From Eudoraea chungangensis (GTDB taxonomy: Bacteria; Bacteroidota; Bacteroidia; Flavobacteriales; Flavobacteriaceae), in contig NZ_JARDUB010000001.1 in the NCBI RefSeq assembly GCF_029360665.1, positions 558,001-622,000 of the forward strand: a stretch of 64,000 bases of DNA. The letters are read 5' to 3'. The stretch's first letter is position 1. Every line of letters starts with the position of its first letter. Below the pieces are notes generated by a model. That model was not told the DNA's origin, did not search any database, and saw nothing but the letters and a program-made list of their open reading frames with translations. A program made the translations under genes and the position numbers. Of the stretch, positions 43,862 to 54,238 are shown in pieces.

Positions 43862-45214
43862 TTATTCTTCTGGTTTAGGATTCATTTTAAAGTCTTCCAT
43901 AAATTTGGTCGTGTAGTTCCCTGCCAAATAATCTGGATTATCCATTAATTGTCGATGAAAAGGTATTGTCGTAGCAATCCCTTCAATTACAAATTCATCG
44001 AGCGCCCTCCTCATTTTATTAATCGCTTCTTCCCTAGTCTGGGCGGACGTAATTAATTTGGCAATCATAGAATCATAGTTAGGTGGAATGGTATACCCAC
44101 TATAGACATGCGTGTCTAAACGGACACCGTGACCCCCTGGGGTGTGTAGTGTAGTAATTTTTCCTGGAGAAGGTCTAAAGTCATTATATGGATCTTCAGC
44201 ATTAATCCTACATTCGATAGCATGGAGTTTTGGTGTGTAGTTTTTACCAGAAATAGGCACACCTCCCGCCACTAAAATTTGTTCCCTAATAAGATCGTAA
44301 TCTACCACCTGCTCCGTTATGGGATGTTCTACTTGAATTCGTGTATTCATCTCCATGAAGTAGAATTCCCTGTGTTTATCTACCAAAAACTCAACCGTCC
44401 CTGCTCCTTCGTATTTTATATACTCTGCAGCTTTAACAGCAGCTTTACCCATCTCTTCTCTTAAACTATCCGTCATAAAAGGTGAGGGGGTTTCTTCGGT
44501 TAGCTTCTGGTGTCTTCTTTGTATGGAGCAATCCCTTTCCGACAGGTGGCAGGCATTTCCGTATTGGTCTCCAACAATTTGTATTTCAATATGTCGGGGT
44601 TCTTCAATAAGCTTTTCCATGTACATTCCACCATTACCAAAAGCCGCACTCGCCTCTTGTACTGCGCTTTCAAATGCCGCCTCAATATCTTCTTCTTTCC
44701 AAACCGCTCTCATTCCTTTACCACCTCCGCCAGCAGTTGCTTTAAGCATTACGGGGTAACCCATTTTTTTGGCGTCCTTTTTGGCATGTTTTACATCCTT
44801 GACCAAACCTTCAGACCCCGGGATAGTAGGAACTCCTGCCTTCTTCATCGTTTCTTTTGCAGTGGCCTTATCTCCCATTTTATCGATATGTGCTTCCGAG
44901 GCCCCGATAAATTTTATTTCATGTTCTGCACAAATTTTAGAAAACTTAGAATTTTCAGATAAGAATCCATATCCTGGGTGTATAGCATCGGCATTGGTAA
45001 TTTCCGCAGCCGCTATAATATTAGGAATTTTAAGATAGGATTCACTACTTGGTGCAGGACCTATGCATACCGCTTCATCAGCAAACCTAACGTGCAGACT
45101 TTCTTCGTCTGCTTTGGAATAAACAGCGACTGTTTTAATGCCCATTTCTCTGCATGTTCTGATAATACGCAATGCTATTTCTCCTCTATTGGCAATAAGT
45201 ATTTTTTTAAACAT
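43862..45214 (-). CDS. accC: Acetyl-CoA carboxylase biotin carboxylase subunit
   Basis: Carboxylates biotin on AccB with ATP and bicarbonate, the committed step of fatty acid synthesis. The 450 residues show the ATP-grasp core: [50 protein letters not shown] and [16 protein letters not shown]. It is the end gene of the minus-strand block fabH-accB-accC and is followed by a terminator. Confidence 0.97.
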   Translation of the reverse strand: MFKKILIANRGEIALRIIRTCREMGIKTVAVYSKADEESLHVRFADEAVCIGPAPSSESYLKIPNIIAAAEITNADAIHPGYGFLSENSKFSKICAEHEIKFIGASEAHIDKMGDKATAKETMKKAGVPTIPGSEGLVKDVKHAKKDAKKMGYPVMLKATAGGGGKGMRAVWKEEDIEAAFESAVQEASAAFGNGGMYMEKLIEEPRHIEIQIVGDQYGNACHLSERDCSIQRRHQKLTEETPSPFMTDSLREEMGKAAVKAAEYIKYEGAGTVEFLVDKHREFYFMEMNTRIQVEHPITEQVVDYDLIREQILVAGGVPISGKNYTPKLHAIECRINAEDPYNDFRPSPGKITTLHTPGGHGVRLDTHVYSGYTIPPNYDSMIAKLITSAQTREEAINKMRRALDEFVIEGIATTIPFHRQLMDNPDYLAGNYTTKFMEDFKMNPKPEE

Positions 45215-45290
45215 AACTTAATTTATAGAATTCTAAAAAGCTAATTCCGAAAGCGGATAAGATTTAAATTGATTATTCAAAACACTGAAT

Positions 45291-45788
45291 TTAGGATGGA
45301 TCAACCAAAAATAAAGGCTGATCAAATTCTACAGGAGAAGAGTCGTCAACCAATACTTTAACAATTTTACCAGAAACTTCAGACTCGATATCGTTAAATA
45401 ACTTCATTGCCTCTATCACGCATAAAACATCTCCTTGAGCGATAGTAGACCCAACTTCAACAAAGGAAGGTTTATCAGGAGAGGGCTTTCTATAGAAAGT
45501 CCCGATAATTGGTGATTTGATAGTTATATAATTTGATTCTTCGTCAGAAGAAGCAGCTTCAGTTGTTACTTCTGGTGTTGCGGGTGCTTGCTGAGGCGCA
45601 GGCGGATTCATTAACTGGGCTGCCGGAGCAGCGGCAACTGGAATTTGTTGAACATAGGCAGTTTCCTGTGTGTTGCCCAAAGCACCCGTGCGTATGGTTA
45701 TTTTGATTTCTTCTGTCTCTAGTTTAACTTCACTAGCTCCAGATTTTGCCACAAATTTAATTAGACTCTGAATTTCTTTAATATCCAT
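45291..45788 (-). CDS. accB: Acetyl-CoA carboxylase biotin carboxyl carrier protein
   Basis: 165 residues: an N-terminal helical domain (MDIKEIQSLIKFVAKSG), a Pro/Ala-rich linker (MNPPAPQQAPATPEV) and a biotinyl domain with the biotinylated lysine in CVIEAMKLFNDIESE. It passes biotin between AccC and the carboxyltransferase. Lies between fabH and accC in the usual flavobacterial order. Confidence 0.96.
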   Translation of the reverse strand: MDIKEIQSLIKFVAKSGASEVKLETEEIKITIRTGALGNTQETAYVQQIPVAAAPAAQLMNPPAPQQAPATPEVTTEAASSDEESNYITIKSPIIGTFYRKPSPDKPSFVEVGSTIAQGDVLCVIEAMKLFNDIESEVSGKIVKVLVDDSSPVEFDQPLFLVDPS

Positions 45789-45812
45789 TTAGTTCTTATT
45801 TAATCGATTTTA

Positions 45813-46805
45813 TTAATTATAGGCCCATTTCAAATATATTGACCCCCATGTAAATCCGCCTCCAAAGGCTGCAAAGACCAAATTATCTCCTTTTTTCAAT
45901 TGCTTTTCGTAGTCGGCAAGCAGGAGTGGTAATGTCGCAGAGGTTGTATTTCCGTATTTATCAATATTCATCATGACTTTGGAAGAATCTACATCCATCC
46001 TCCTGGCTGTTGCATCAATGATTCTTTTATTTGCCTGATGGGCTACTAGCCAGTCCACATCATCATGTGAAAGACTATTCCTATCCATTATTTTAGCGGC
46101 TACATCTGCCATGTTTGAAACAGCAAACTTAAATACAGACTTCCCATCTTGGTAAACGAAATGTTGTTTGTTTTTAACCGTTTCCTCGGTGGCCGGTAAG
46201 ATAGATCCTCCGGCTTCTATTTTCAAATATTCTCTCCCTGAACCATCAGAGCGGAGGAATTCATCCTGTAAGCCAAATCCTTCCGTATTAGGTTCAAAAA
46301 GTACCGCCCCTGCACCATCTCCGAAAATTATGCAGGTAGTTCTATCTGTATAATCTAAAATAGAGGACATTTTATCTGCACCTATTAGAAGAACTTTTTT
46401 ATATCTTCCAGATTCGATGTATCGAGCAGCAGTTGACATCCCGTAGAGAAAATTCGAACATGCAGCCTGCATATCAAATGCGAAAGCATTGGAAGCGCCA
46501 ATTTTAGCAGCAACATAAGCACTAGTTGACGCTACTGGTAAATCAGGCGTAGCAGTTCCTACAATGACTAAGTCTATTTCTTTAGTATCAATATTTGCTT
46601 TAGAGATAAGCTCTTCAGCCGCTTTTATTGCTAAATACGAAGTACCCTTACCCTTGTCTTTAAGGATCCTCCTCTCTTTTATACCTGTTCTGGTAGTTAT
46701 CCACTCATCGTTGGTGTCTACCATGGTTTCCAACATTTTATTGGTTAACCTAAATTCTGGTACATAAGCCCCTACAGCTGTAATTGCTGCTGTTATCTTA
46801 CCCAT
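45813..46805 (-). CDS. fabH: 3-oxoacyl-ACP synthase III
   Basis: Initiates fatty acid synthesis by condensing acetyl- or branched acyl-CoA with malonyl-ACP. The 330 residues have Cys116 in QAACSNFLYG, the His in VAHQANKRII and the Asn in KYGNTTSATLPL. Flavobacteria typically use such enzymes with branched primers. First of the fabH-accB-accC genes; the rpmF terminator precedes it. Confidence 0.96.
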   Translation of the reverse strand: MGKITAAITAVGAYVPEFRLTNKMLETMVDTNDEWITTRTGIKERRILKDKGKGTSYLAIKAAEELISKANIDTKEIDLVIVGTATPDLPVASTSAYVAAKIGASNAFAFDMQAACSNFLYGMSTAARYIESGRYKKVLLIGADKMSSILDYTDRTTCIIFGDGAGAVLFEPNTEGFGLQDEFLRSDGSGREYLKIEAGGSILPATEETVKNKQHFVYQDGKSVFKFAVSNMADVAAKIMDRNSLSHDDVDWLVAHQANKRIIDATARRMDVDSSKVMMNIDKYGNTTSATLPLLLADYEKQLKKGDNLVFAAFGGGFTWGSIYLKWAYN

Positions 46806-46921
46806 ATTACGTTTGGTTTTTATCGAGAAACCTTTAAAAATGGTCGAAAATCGTTGAAAATTAATGATTTTTTAGGACAAATTGAGAAAAATGACGATTT
46901 AATAGAATTAAATCTATTTCA

Positions 46922-46953
46922 TAAAAAAACTCCCAACTAAAAAATTGGGAGTT
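46922..46953 (-). terminator. Intrinsic terminator behind rpmF
   Basis: Minus-strand stem ACTCCCAA / TTGGGAGT with an 8-nt loop, followed by seven T. It separates the yceD-rpmF pair from fabH. Confidence 0.8.
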
Positions 46954-46972
46954 ATATCTAAAGTAAACTCGA

Positions 46973-47170
46973 TTACGCAGTTTCTTCTTCTGTTTTGTCA
47001 ATCAGCACTTGTCCTCTGTAATACAATTTCCCTTCATGCCAGTGCGCGCGATGGTATAAGTGAAGTTCTCCCGTAGTAGGATCCTTGGCAAGAGTTGGAG
47101 CAACTGCTTTGTAGTGTGTTCTCCTTTTGTCTCTTCTAGTCCTAGATATTTTTCTTTTAGGATGTGCCAT
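46973..47170 (-). CDS. rpmF: 50S ribosomal protein L32
   Basis: 65 residues, highly basic at the N-terminus ([21 protein letters not shown]), with the [10 protein letters not shown] segment. The cysteines of zinc-binding L32 are absent, as in many Bacteroidetes. It starts 8 bp after yceD and is co-transcribed with it. Confidence 0.96.
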   Translation of the reverse strand: MAHPKRKISRTRRDKRRTHYKAVAPTLAKDPTTGELHLYHRAHWHEGKLYYRGQVLIDKTEEETA

Positions 47171-47178
47171 AATGTAAT

Positions 47179-47712
47179 CTATTTATCCGTTAGTAAATTT
47201 TTTAATGCGTCCCATCTGGGATCAATATTGTCTTTATTCTTTTGTTCGTTCTCTTTTGGTTGTAATTCTTCTAATTTTTTTAATGCTTTTGAGTCTAAAG
47301 TACCATCGGTTACACCTGGATGAATTAGTTTTGAAGGTACTGCCAAAACAATCATCTCATATACATACTGGGCAATATTAACTTGATGCTCCCCATGTGG
47401 TATAATCAAAATTTCGTCATCGTCGTCGTTATACTCTTGTCCAAACTTAACTAATAACTCTAAATCCGCTTCAAGAGGCTGATCATAGGACTCATTCGTT
47501 AGATCACAGTTTACATTAACCAAGCCTGTGGCTGTCATCTCAAATTCCAATACGGTCGACATACGGTTTAGTACAACTCTTAACTTGAGTGTTACATCAT
47601 TAAACTCGTTATAATCAAAAGATTCAAAGAACGTTTTATCTAAATCAAACTCAAACTTGTGCTTCCCTTGTTTTAATCCCGCAAAAGGAATTCTGTATTC
47701 CTTATTCTCCAT
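47179..47712 (-). CDS. DUF177 domain protein (YceD family)
   Basis: 177 residues of the YceD/DUF177 family, almost always encoded beside rpmF; here 8 bp upstream of it. Visible pattern: the acidic [16 protein letters not shown] segment and [16 protein letters not shown] near residue 120. In other bacteria the family is tied to ribosome assembly or 23S rRNA accumulation. The function here is inferred from family and synteny. Confidence 0.88.
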   Translation of the reverse strand: MENKEYRIPFAGLKQGKHKFEFDLDKTFFESFDYNEFNDVTLKLRVVLNRMSTVLEFEMTATGLVNVNCDLTNESYDQPLEADLELLVKFGQEYNDDDDEILIIPHGEHQVNIAQYVYEMIVLAVPSKLIHPGVTDGTLDSKALKKLEELQPKENEQKNKDNIDPRWDALKNLLTDK

Positions 47713-47783
47713 CTGTTAATACACTAGATTAAGGCGTGCAAAGATACTTTTTTTTTCTAAAACACCAATAAAAATAATCATTT

Positions 47784-48839
47784 CTAATTCCCTTTCCGAA
47801 TTGGCTTTTGTTTAAGTAAAGGATTTTTATTTAAATCTGTATATTCCTGCCTCTTCTTGAAGATACTTATTGCCATAAACAATGCCTCCTTAAACGAACT
47901 TGGATCGGCTTTCCCCTGTCCAGCTATTTCATATGCCGTGCCATGATCTGGGGAAGTTCTAACCTTTGATAAACCTGCTGTATAGTTAACACCTTTTCCA
48001 AAGGAAAGAGTCTTAAAGGGTATTAGGCCTTGATCGTGGTACGCTGCCAATATCGCATCAAAATTTTTATGCCCTTCACTTCCAAAAAAACTATCTGCGG
48101 CATAGGGCCCAAACACCAATTCGCCTTCCTCTGAAAGTGTTTTAATCGTTGGCTTTAGGACATCTTCATCCTCCGTACCTATTACTCCGTTATCTCCACT
48201 ATGTGGGTTAATCCCCAATAATGCAATTTTTGGTTTTCTAATCCCAAAATCCATTTTTAAGGACTTGCTAATAATGCTAACTTTTTTTCTGATTAATTCT
48301 GCTGTAATAGCTGTACTTACCTCTTTTACTGCAAGATGATCGGTAAGCAGGCCAATACGCAAACCATCTGTCACCATAAACATTAAACTCTCTCCCTCCA
48401 ATTCCTGAGCCAAATAATCCGTATGCCCTGGAAAGTTAAACTCATTCGATTGAATATTGTTCTTATTTATTGGCGCCGTTACCAAAACATCAATGCTTCC
48501 AGCCTTTAAGGCTTTTACTGCAGATGTCAAGGATTTGATCGCATAGGTTCCCATGTCCTTTGAAAGCTTGCCATATTCAATTTTTGGGATCTCTTGCCAA
48601 ACATTTACCACATTAATTTTCCCGTCAATGGCTTTAGATGCTTCTCTAATTCCATTGTAGTTTAGAACAATCCCCAAATCTGACTTCTGTTTTGAAATAG
48701 TTTTATTCGAGGCAAAAATAACAGGAGTGCAAAATTCGGTCATTCTGATGTCTTCAAATGTTCTTAAAACAATTTCGCACCCAATCCCATTTAAATCTCC
48801 TATTGAAATTCCTACCTTAATTTTTCCTTTTTCCTTCAT
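47784..48839 (-). CDS. pdxA: 4-hydroxythreonine-4-phosphate dehydrogenase
   Basis: Oxidises 4-hydroxythreonine-4-phosphate in the DXP-dependent route to vitamin B6. The 351 residues show VGISIGDLNGIGCEI, the metal-binding PGHTDYLA, GINPHSGDNGVIG and AAYHDQGLIPFKTLS. ATG 48839 is preferred to an in-frame start at 48875 because it gives the family N-terminus and leaves room for a promoter toward the divergent ribE. Confidence 0.94.
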   Translation of the reverse strand: MKEKGKIKVGISIGDLNGIGCEIVLRTFEDIRMTEFCTPVIFASNKTISKQKSDLGIVLNYNGIREASKAIDGKINVVNVWQEIPKIEYGKLSKDMGTYAIKSLTSAVKALKAGSIDVLVTAPINKNNIQSNEFNFPGHTDYLAQELEGESLMFMVTDGLRIGLLTDHLAVKEVSTAITAELIRKKVSIISKSLKMDFGIRKPKIALLGINPHSGDNGVIGTEDEDVLKPTIKTLSEEGELVFGPYAADSFFGSEGHKNFDAILAAYHDQGLIPFKTLSFGKGVNYTAGLSKVRTSPDHGTAYEIAGQGKADPSSFKEALFMAISIFKKRQEYTDLNKNPLLKQKPIRKGN

Positions 48840-48897
48840 GCAATCAATAGCTTTATTTCTACTTTTACATGGCAAAACTACTTATTTTAAACGACAC

Positions 48898-49488
48898 ATG
48901 TTTACAGGTATAATTGAAACTTTAGGAAGTGTATCTGCACTTGAAATGGAAGAAGGAAATCTTCACATAAAAATTCGATCCAGTTTAGCGGATCAATTAA
49001 AAATAGACCAGAGTGTTTCACATAACGGGGTATGCTTAACAGTAGTCGACGTTGCTACTCCATTTTATTCGGTTACCGCCATAGAGGAAACCTTGTCTAA
49101 GACAAACTTGTCTACTCTAAAAGAAGAGCAGCTTGTAAATTTAGAACGAGCCATGATCATGGGTTCAAGATTGGATGGTCATATGGTTCAAGGCCATGTA
49201 GATCAAACGGGTATATGTGAAAAAATAGAGAGAAAAAATGGTAGTTGGATTTTTATGTTTACCTATGATGCAAGCCTGAACCATTTAACTATCGAAAAAG
49301 GATCCATAACCGTCGACGGCGTTAGTCTTACGGTCATAGATTCGGCTAGAAGTAGTTTTAGTGTAGCAATTATTCCCTATACTTATGAAAACACCTGTTT
49401 CCATACATATGAGGTTGGGACGGAAGTAAACCTAGAATTTGATGTAATTGGAAAATATGTAAGTCGATATATGGGGTTAAAACCATAA
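48898..49488 (+). CDS. ribE: Riboflavin synthase
   Basis: Dismutates two lumazines to riboflavin. The 196 residues contain two similar lumazine-binding repeats: MFTGIIETLG with NGVCLTVVDV, and HMVQGHVDQTG with DGVSLTVIDS. The long open frame from 48727 is not used; ATG 48898 is the normal start of the family. Diverges from pdxA with 58 bp between the starts. Confidence 0.95.
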   Translation: MFTGIIETLGSVSALEMEEGNLHIKIRSSLADQLKIDQSVSHNGVCLTVVDVATPFYSVTAIEETLSKTNLSTLKEEQLVNLERAMIMGSRLDGHMVQGHVDQTGICEKIERKNGSWIFMFTYDASLNHLTIEKGSITVDGVSLTVIDSARSSFSVAIIPYTYENTCFHTYEVGTEVNLEFDVIGKYVSRYMGLKP

Positions 49489-49505
49489 GTTCTATCCTCT
49501 TTTGT

Positions 49506-50594
49506 TTACACCTTAATAAATATCTTTTTTTTATACATAACATAAGCCAGCATTAAGTAAAAAGAAACTACGGCCAAAGCATAAAGTAAGGAAGATAATT
49601 CTAGAGGTAAAGCTTTATAAACAAACACATTATTAAATATCCATTGATGTATACTAGTATTCTCCTGGACTTTTATAGAATAAAAAAGTTTAGTTATAAA
49701 ACTAGATAAGAAGTATACGGTAATGGCATTTGCTCCAGCGTACCTAAAAATACTGCCAAATTTAACCCCTTTTACATCGGTTAAGTAATAAATAATTGCC
49801 AAGGTAATATTTGCCCATCCGGCGGTAACTAAAACAAAGCTGCTAGTCCACAGTGCCTTATTTATAGGGAACCACGTATCCCAGAGGTGGCCAAGTAGTA
49901 ATAAAATTATTCCCATAAGTGCCAATAAAAAGGTTTTGTTTTCACGTTTTGATAGCAAAAGCAGGCCTGTAAAAATCCCCATTAGTGACGTAGCTATTGA
50001 AGGGAGTGTGCTCATAAGACCTTCCGGGTCGTAATCGGCTTTATACATATGCGATCCAAACACTTGTAAATCTATGAAATTTGCCCAGTTATTAGAGGCT
50101 CTCTCAAAGCTTGGCGCCAAACCATTTATGGGAATAAAACCCATCCATAACCAATAACCCAAAAGAAGAGCTACACAAATGCCCAAAAGTGTTTTCCAAT
50201 TGAAGTTTATATATAGTATTGAGGCGAAAAAGAAAACAACCCCAATCCGTTGTAAAACACCTGGAAATCGAATGGAATCAAAATCTTTTAAAAATGGAAA
50301 AGCTATCGTAAATGCTCCTAAGAACAGACCTAAGCCTATTAATTTAAGGGCTCTTATGGTTATTTTTTTGTACGTTTTTTTATTCGCTTTTTTATTCTGG
50401 TACGCAAAAACTATAGATGTCCCAACAATAAATAAGAAAAAAGGAAAAACAAGATCAGTAGGGGTGTAGCCATGCCAAGTGGCATGTAAAAATGGAGGAT
50501 AAACATTAGACCATGTGCCCGGAGTATTTACCAATATCATTAAAACAATGGTTAAGCCTCTAAAAATATCAACTGAAATAATTCTTTCTTTCAT
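49506..50594 (-). CDS. DUF5009 / heparan-alpha-glucosaminide N-acetyltransferase-like membrane protein
   Basis: 362 residues with about ten membrane helices and the family N-terminus (SVDIFRGLTIVLMILVN), followed by HATWHGYTPTDLVFPFFLFIVG, which holds the His thought to take part in transmembrane acetyl transfer. In Bacteroidetes such genes often accompany sugar importers and are linked to N-acetylglucosamine or peptidoglycan-sugar handling. It starts 1 bp after the SSS symporter gene, a likely operon. Confidence 0.8.
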   Translation of the reverse strand: MKERIISVDIFRGLTIVLMILVNTPGTWSNVYPPFLHATWHGYTPTDLVFPFFLFIVGTSIVFAYQNKKANKKTYKKITIRALKLIGLGLFLGAFTIAFPFLKDFDSIRFPGVLQRIGVVFFFASILYINFNWKTLLGICVALLLGYWLWMGFIPINGLAPSFERASNNWANFIDLQVFGSHMYKADYDPEGLMSTLPSIATSLMGIFTGLLLLSKRENKTFLLALMGIILLLLGHLWDTWFPINKALWTSSFVLVTAGWANITLAIIYYLTDVKGVKFGSIFRYAGANAITVYFLSSFITKLFYSIKVQENTSIHQWIFNNVFVYKALPLELSSLLYALAVVSFYLMLAYVMYKKKIFIKV

Positions 50595-50595
50595 C

Positions 50596-52404
50596 TTAAA
50601 GTATATTATCCTTCATTTTATTCCATGCTTTTATCAGCAAATATCCTGAAACCACAGCGATTACAGATAGTATGATTGCGGAAGTACTCCAACCATAAAT
50701 CCAATATCCGGTAGCAAACATCAAAGAGTAAACCAATATCACTCCTAAAAGCATGGCTTTAAGTCCGGACGGTACACTCCATTTCTCTCCTGAATCGATT
50801 TCAATATTATCTTTTTCTGCGTCTTTTACTACTTTACTCCATCCGGGTCCGCCAGGTTGAATTCTTTTATAAAAAGACCTCAATACTTCATTTGATTCTG
50901 GCTTGGTCGTAAATGTCGCAATTAACCATATGGATGTTGTTATTAGCATTACAAATGGAATTTCCCCCCAACTAGGAAAGATTCCGGAATCTACAGAAAA
51001 CAACATAGCCCCTAAAGGTGTGGCCTTAAGTAATATCGATAAAATTCCCGAGGCAAACATGGCAGAAATTTCTGTCCATGCGTTTATTCTCCACCAGAAC
51101 CATCGAAGAATAAAAATTAGTCCTGTTCCGGCCCCAAAAAGTAAAAGTAATTCAAAGATTTGTTGCGCATTTTGCATTGCCAAAGCAAGAAAGGCGCTTA
51201 ATACCATTAATACCACGGTAGATATTCTCCCAACTGCAACCAATCTTTTTTCTGACGCATCAGGATTAATTTGTTCTTTGTAAAAGTCAAAAACAATATA
51301 GGAGGATCCCCAGTTCAGCTGGGTTGAGATAGTACTCATATATGCAGCAATTAACGAAGCTAAAACTAGTCCAAGTAATCCGCTTGGTAGTTTCGTTAAC
51401 ATGGCTGAATACGCCAAATCATGTCCCAATTTTCCCTCCGCAACATTTGGAAAAGCTTCAGAAATACTAGCAATATCGGGGTAAACCACTAAAGAAGCCA
51501 AGGCTACTAAAATCCAGGGCCAAGGTCGAAGGGCATAGTGCATAATATTAAAAAAGAAGGTCGCTCCAATAGCATGATTCTCGTTTTTTGCGGCCAGCAT
51601 TCGCTGTGCAATATATCCGCCTCCTCCAGGTTCTCCTCCGGGATACCATGAGCTCCACCATTGAACAGCAAGGGGCACCACAAGAAGTGTTATAAACATG
51701 TTTGTATCGCTAGCGTCTGGCAAAATATCTAATTTAGAGGATACCAATGGATTCGCCATCATAGCCTCAATCCCACCAACCTCTGGGATATTTATTAGGT
51801 AATATGCCGCTCCTATTGCACCGCCCATGGCAACAAAAAAGAGTAAAAAATCGGTATAAACCACCCCTTTAAAACCTCCCAAAGCACTAAATACTACTGT
51901 AATAAGCCCTGCGCCAATTACGGTTTGCCAATCTTCCAGGCCTAACATAATTCCTCCGATTTTTATGGCAGCCAAGGTAACCGCAGACATTGTAATAACA
52001 TTAAAAATAATCCCAAGGTAAACTGCCCTGAATTTTCGCAAAAACCTTGCAGGTTTCCCGCCATATCGCAACTCGTAAAACTCCAGATCTGTCTTTACAT
52101 TAGACTTACGCCATAATTTGGCATATACGAAAACCGTCAGCATACCCGTCAAGAGAAAACACCACCATCCCCAGTTTCCTGAAACTCCCTTATCTCTAAC
52201 CAAATCTGTTACTAGATTTGGTGTATCTGTAGAAAATGTAGTAGCCACCATCGACAAACCAAGTAACCACCAAGGCATGGTTCTTCCGGAGAGAAAAAAT
52301 TCGTTGGAATCCTTGCCCGACTTTTTAGAAACATATATTCCAATAAGTAAAACAAGAGAGAAAAATCCAATAATTAGTGTGTAGTCGAATGTACTAAGTT
52401 CCAT
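50596..52404 (-). CDS. Sodium/solute symporter (SSS family)
   Basis: 602 residues with about 14 hydrophobic helices. The N-terminus (YTLIIGFFSLVLLIGIYVSKKSGKDSNEFFLSGRTMPW) and the ALGGFKGVVYTDFLLFFVAMGG core are typical of the Na+:galactose/glucose-type symporters. The substrate is unknown but coupling with the DUF5009 gene suggests a sugar or amino sugar. Confidence 0.9.
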   Translation of the reverse strand: MELSTFDYTLIIGFFSLVLLIGIYVSKKSGKDSNEFFLSGRTMPWWLLGLSMVATTFSTDTPNLVTDLVRDKGVSGNWGWWCFLLTGMLTVFVYAKLWRKSNVKTDLEFYELRYGGKPARFLRKFRAVYLGIIFNVITMSAVTLAAIKIGGIMLGLEDWQTVIGAGLITVVFSALGGFKGVVYTDFLLFFVAMGGAIGAAYYLINIPEVGGIEAMMANPLVSSKLDILPDASDTNMFITLLVVPLAVQWWSSWYPGGEPGGGGYIAQRMLAAKNENHAIGATFFFNIMHYALRPWPWILVALASLVVYPDIASISEAFPNVAEGKLGHDLAYSAMLTKLPSGLLGLVLASLIAAYMSTISTQLNWGSSYIVFDFYKEQINPDASEKRLVAVGRISTVVLMVLSAFLALAMQNAQQIFELLLLFGAGTGLIFILRWFWWRINAWTEISAMFASGILSILLKATPLGAMLFSVDSGIFPSWGEIPFVMLITTSIWLIATFTTKPESNEVLRSFYKRIQPGGPGWSKVVKDAEKDNIEIDSGEKWSVPSGLKAMLLGVILVYSLMFATGYWIYGWSTSAIILSVIAVVSGYLLIKAWNKMKDNIL

Positions 52405-52494
52405 AGTTTGGTTTTGGTTTAGGGATAAAGATATTATTTTTTAAGATACATTTGTCTGATATAACAAAACACTACAGCTCATTTAATTGAAATT

Positions 52495-53232
52495 TTGGAA
52501 TTAAGCGACACTACTTGGATTATAGCTTTAATAGCTGCCGTTATTCTCGGTATTTCAAAAGCAGGAATAAAGGGTATTGGAATTATCATTGTGACCTTAA
52601 TGGCTTTAGCATTTGGCGCAAAGGAATCTACCGGTTTAATGGTTCCTCTTTTAATTGTAGGAGACATATTTGCCGTTGTGTATTACAATAGGCATGCCCA
52701 ATGGAAATATATAATCCGTTTTTTACCTTGGATGATACTCGGATTGCTTATTGGTGTTTTTGTAGGCAAAGACCTGCCTGAGAATACTTTTAAGTACGGT
52801 ATGTCTGCGATAATTTTGGCCAGTGTCGTTCTGATGTATTGGTGGGATATCAGGAAGTCTAAGTCTGTGCCCAGCCATCCCGCCTTTGCAGGTTTTACTG
52901 GTATTATGGCGGGTTTCACCACGATGATAGGAAACCTTGCAGGGGCGTTTTCTAACATCTATTTCTTGGCAATGCGATTGCCTAAAAACGTATTTATAGG
53001 AACAGCGGCTTGGCTCTTTTTAATAATAAATACGATTAAACTTCCTTTTCACATTTTTATTTGGAAAACCATTACAAAAGAAAGCCTCCTGATTGATCTT
53101 AAGTTAGTACCCGCAGTTCTAGTAGGCCTCTTTTTGGGTATTCGACTAGTGAAAATAATAAGGGAAAGATTTTATCGAAAAATGATTCTGATACTTACCG
53201 CACTTGGGGCTATTCTTATCCTTTTCCGCTAA
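52495..53232 (+). CDS. TSUP family (TauE/SafE) permease
   Basis: 245 residues with seven to eight membrane helices. Typical features: AAVILGISKAGIKGIGIIIVTLMAL, and a second-half GFTTMIGNLAGAFSNIYFL. TSUP proteins carry sulfite, sulfoacetate or other small anions out of or into the cell. No ATG is near the conserved start, so a TTG at 52495 is used. It is convergent with the next gene, with 4 bp overlap. Confidence 0.85.
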   Translation: MELSDTTWIIALIAAVILGISKAGIKGIGIIIVTLMALAFGAKESTGLMVPLLIVGDIFAVVYYNRHAQWKYIIRFLPWMILGLLIGVFVGKDLPENTFKYGMSAIILASVVLMYWWDIRKSKSVPSHPAFAGFTGIMAGFTTMIGNLAGAFSNIYFLAMRLPKNVFIGTAAWLFLIINTIKLPFHIFIWKTITKESLLIDLKLVPAVLVGLFLGIRLVKIIRERFYRKMILILTALGAILILFR

Positions 53233-54086
53233 AAACTTAGCAACGCAAATACAGGGAAATGATCAGACGGGTATCGCATATCTTTAGAATCGCTCAAGAT
53301 GGCATATTTTTGAAGCGTTATTCCTTTCTTAGAAAGAAATAAATAATCTATTCTTCTGTTAACCGCTTGATTAAAATCAAAACCATTATAGGTCCCAATT
53401 GGTCCAAAAGCTTCCTCTCCTGCCAATAAATGGGCATCGTGAAATATGGTATTTAGGAAAGCTATTGTTTCATTATCCGGTTCCAGGTTGAAATCGCCCA
53501 TCAGAATTACCGGGAGATTTTCCGTATTTAGCTTTGAAATCTGATCTGCTATTAACCTTGCACTTTCTTTTCTAGCCAATTCCCCCTGATGATCAAAATG
53601 TGTATTAAAAACAAAAAATTTTGTGCCTTCCTCTTTTAATTCGAACATCCCGTATGTACATACCCTATTATAGGAAGCATCCCAGCCCAAAGATGGTTTG
53701 TTCGGGTTTTCCGATAACCAAAAGGTATTAGCACTTAGTAAATCAAGGACTTGCGTGTCGTAAAAAATAGCACTGAATTCTCCTTTCTCTTCCCCATCCT
53801 CTCTTCCTTTTCCTATATATTCGTATCCCGGCATTCCATCTTTTACTGCTTCAAGCTGATGCTTAAAGCCTTCCTGTGTGCCAAATACGGATGGTCCATA
53901 AAACTTTAATTGTCCAATTAAAAAATCCTTTCTTTTGTCCCATCTATTGTCTAAATCGGAAGCCACATCCAATCTCAAATTATAGGTGATAATTTTCAAC
54001 TCTTGGGAAGATAGCAGGCCGCACATAAGAAATAAAACTAAAAAAATACTAGATGATCTATTAAAACTATTGTCTATGTGTATCAT
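53229..54086 (-). CDS. Endonuclease/exonuclease/phosphatase family protein, secreted
   Basis: 285 residues with an N-terminal signal peptide (SSIFLVLFLMCGLLSSQ) and the EEP-fold motifs: FGTQEGFKHQL, NTHFDHQGELARKES, VILMGDFNLEPDNET, RRIDYLF and PSDHFPVFA. Secreted members in this phylum are usually phosphodiesterases or nucleases; substrate unknown. Its 3' end overlaps the TSUP gene by 4 bp on the opposite strand. Confidence 0.86.
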   Translation of the reverse strand: MIHIDNSFNRSSSIFLVLFLMCGLLSSQELKIITYNLRLDVASDLDNRWDKRKDFLIGQLKFYGPSVFGTQEGFKHQLEAVKDGMPGYEYIGKGREDGEEKGEFSAIFYDTQVLDLLSANTFWLSENPNKPSLGWDASYNRVCTYGMFELKEEGTKFFVFNTHFDHQGELARKESARLIADQISKLNTENLPVILMGDFNLEPDNETIAFLNTIFHDAHLLAGEEAFGPIGTYNGFDFNQAVNRRIDYLFLSKKGITLQKYAILSDSKDMRYPSDHFPVFALLSF

Positions 54087-54238
54087 TAGAACTGTATTAG
54101 GGAAAATGAATAAAGAGTTTAAACTTTTTTATGATTATACTGAGAAAGTCTCAAAGTAATTGGTCTTAATTTTATTACCTTGTGTTCTTATACATTTTAA
54201 GGTTTAAAAAATACCTACCAACTCATTAAATATACAAT

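Noticed and set aside
44510-44962. 150-residue plus-strand frame opposite accC
   Set aside because: Shadow of a conserved biotin carboxylase; no recognisable protein features.
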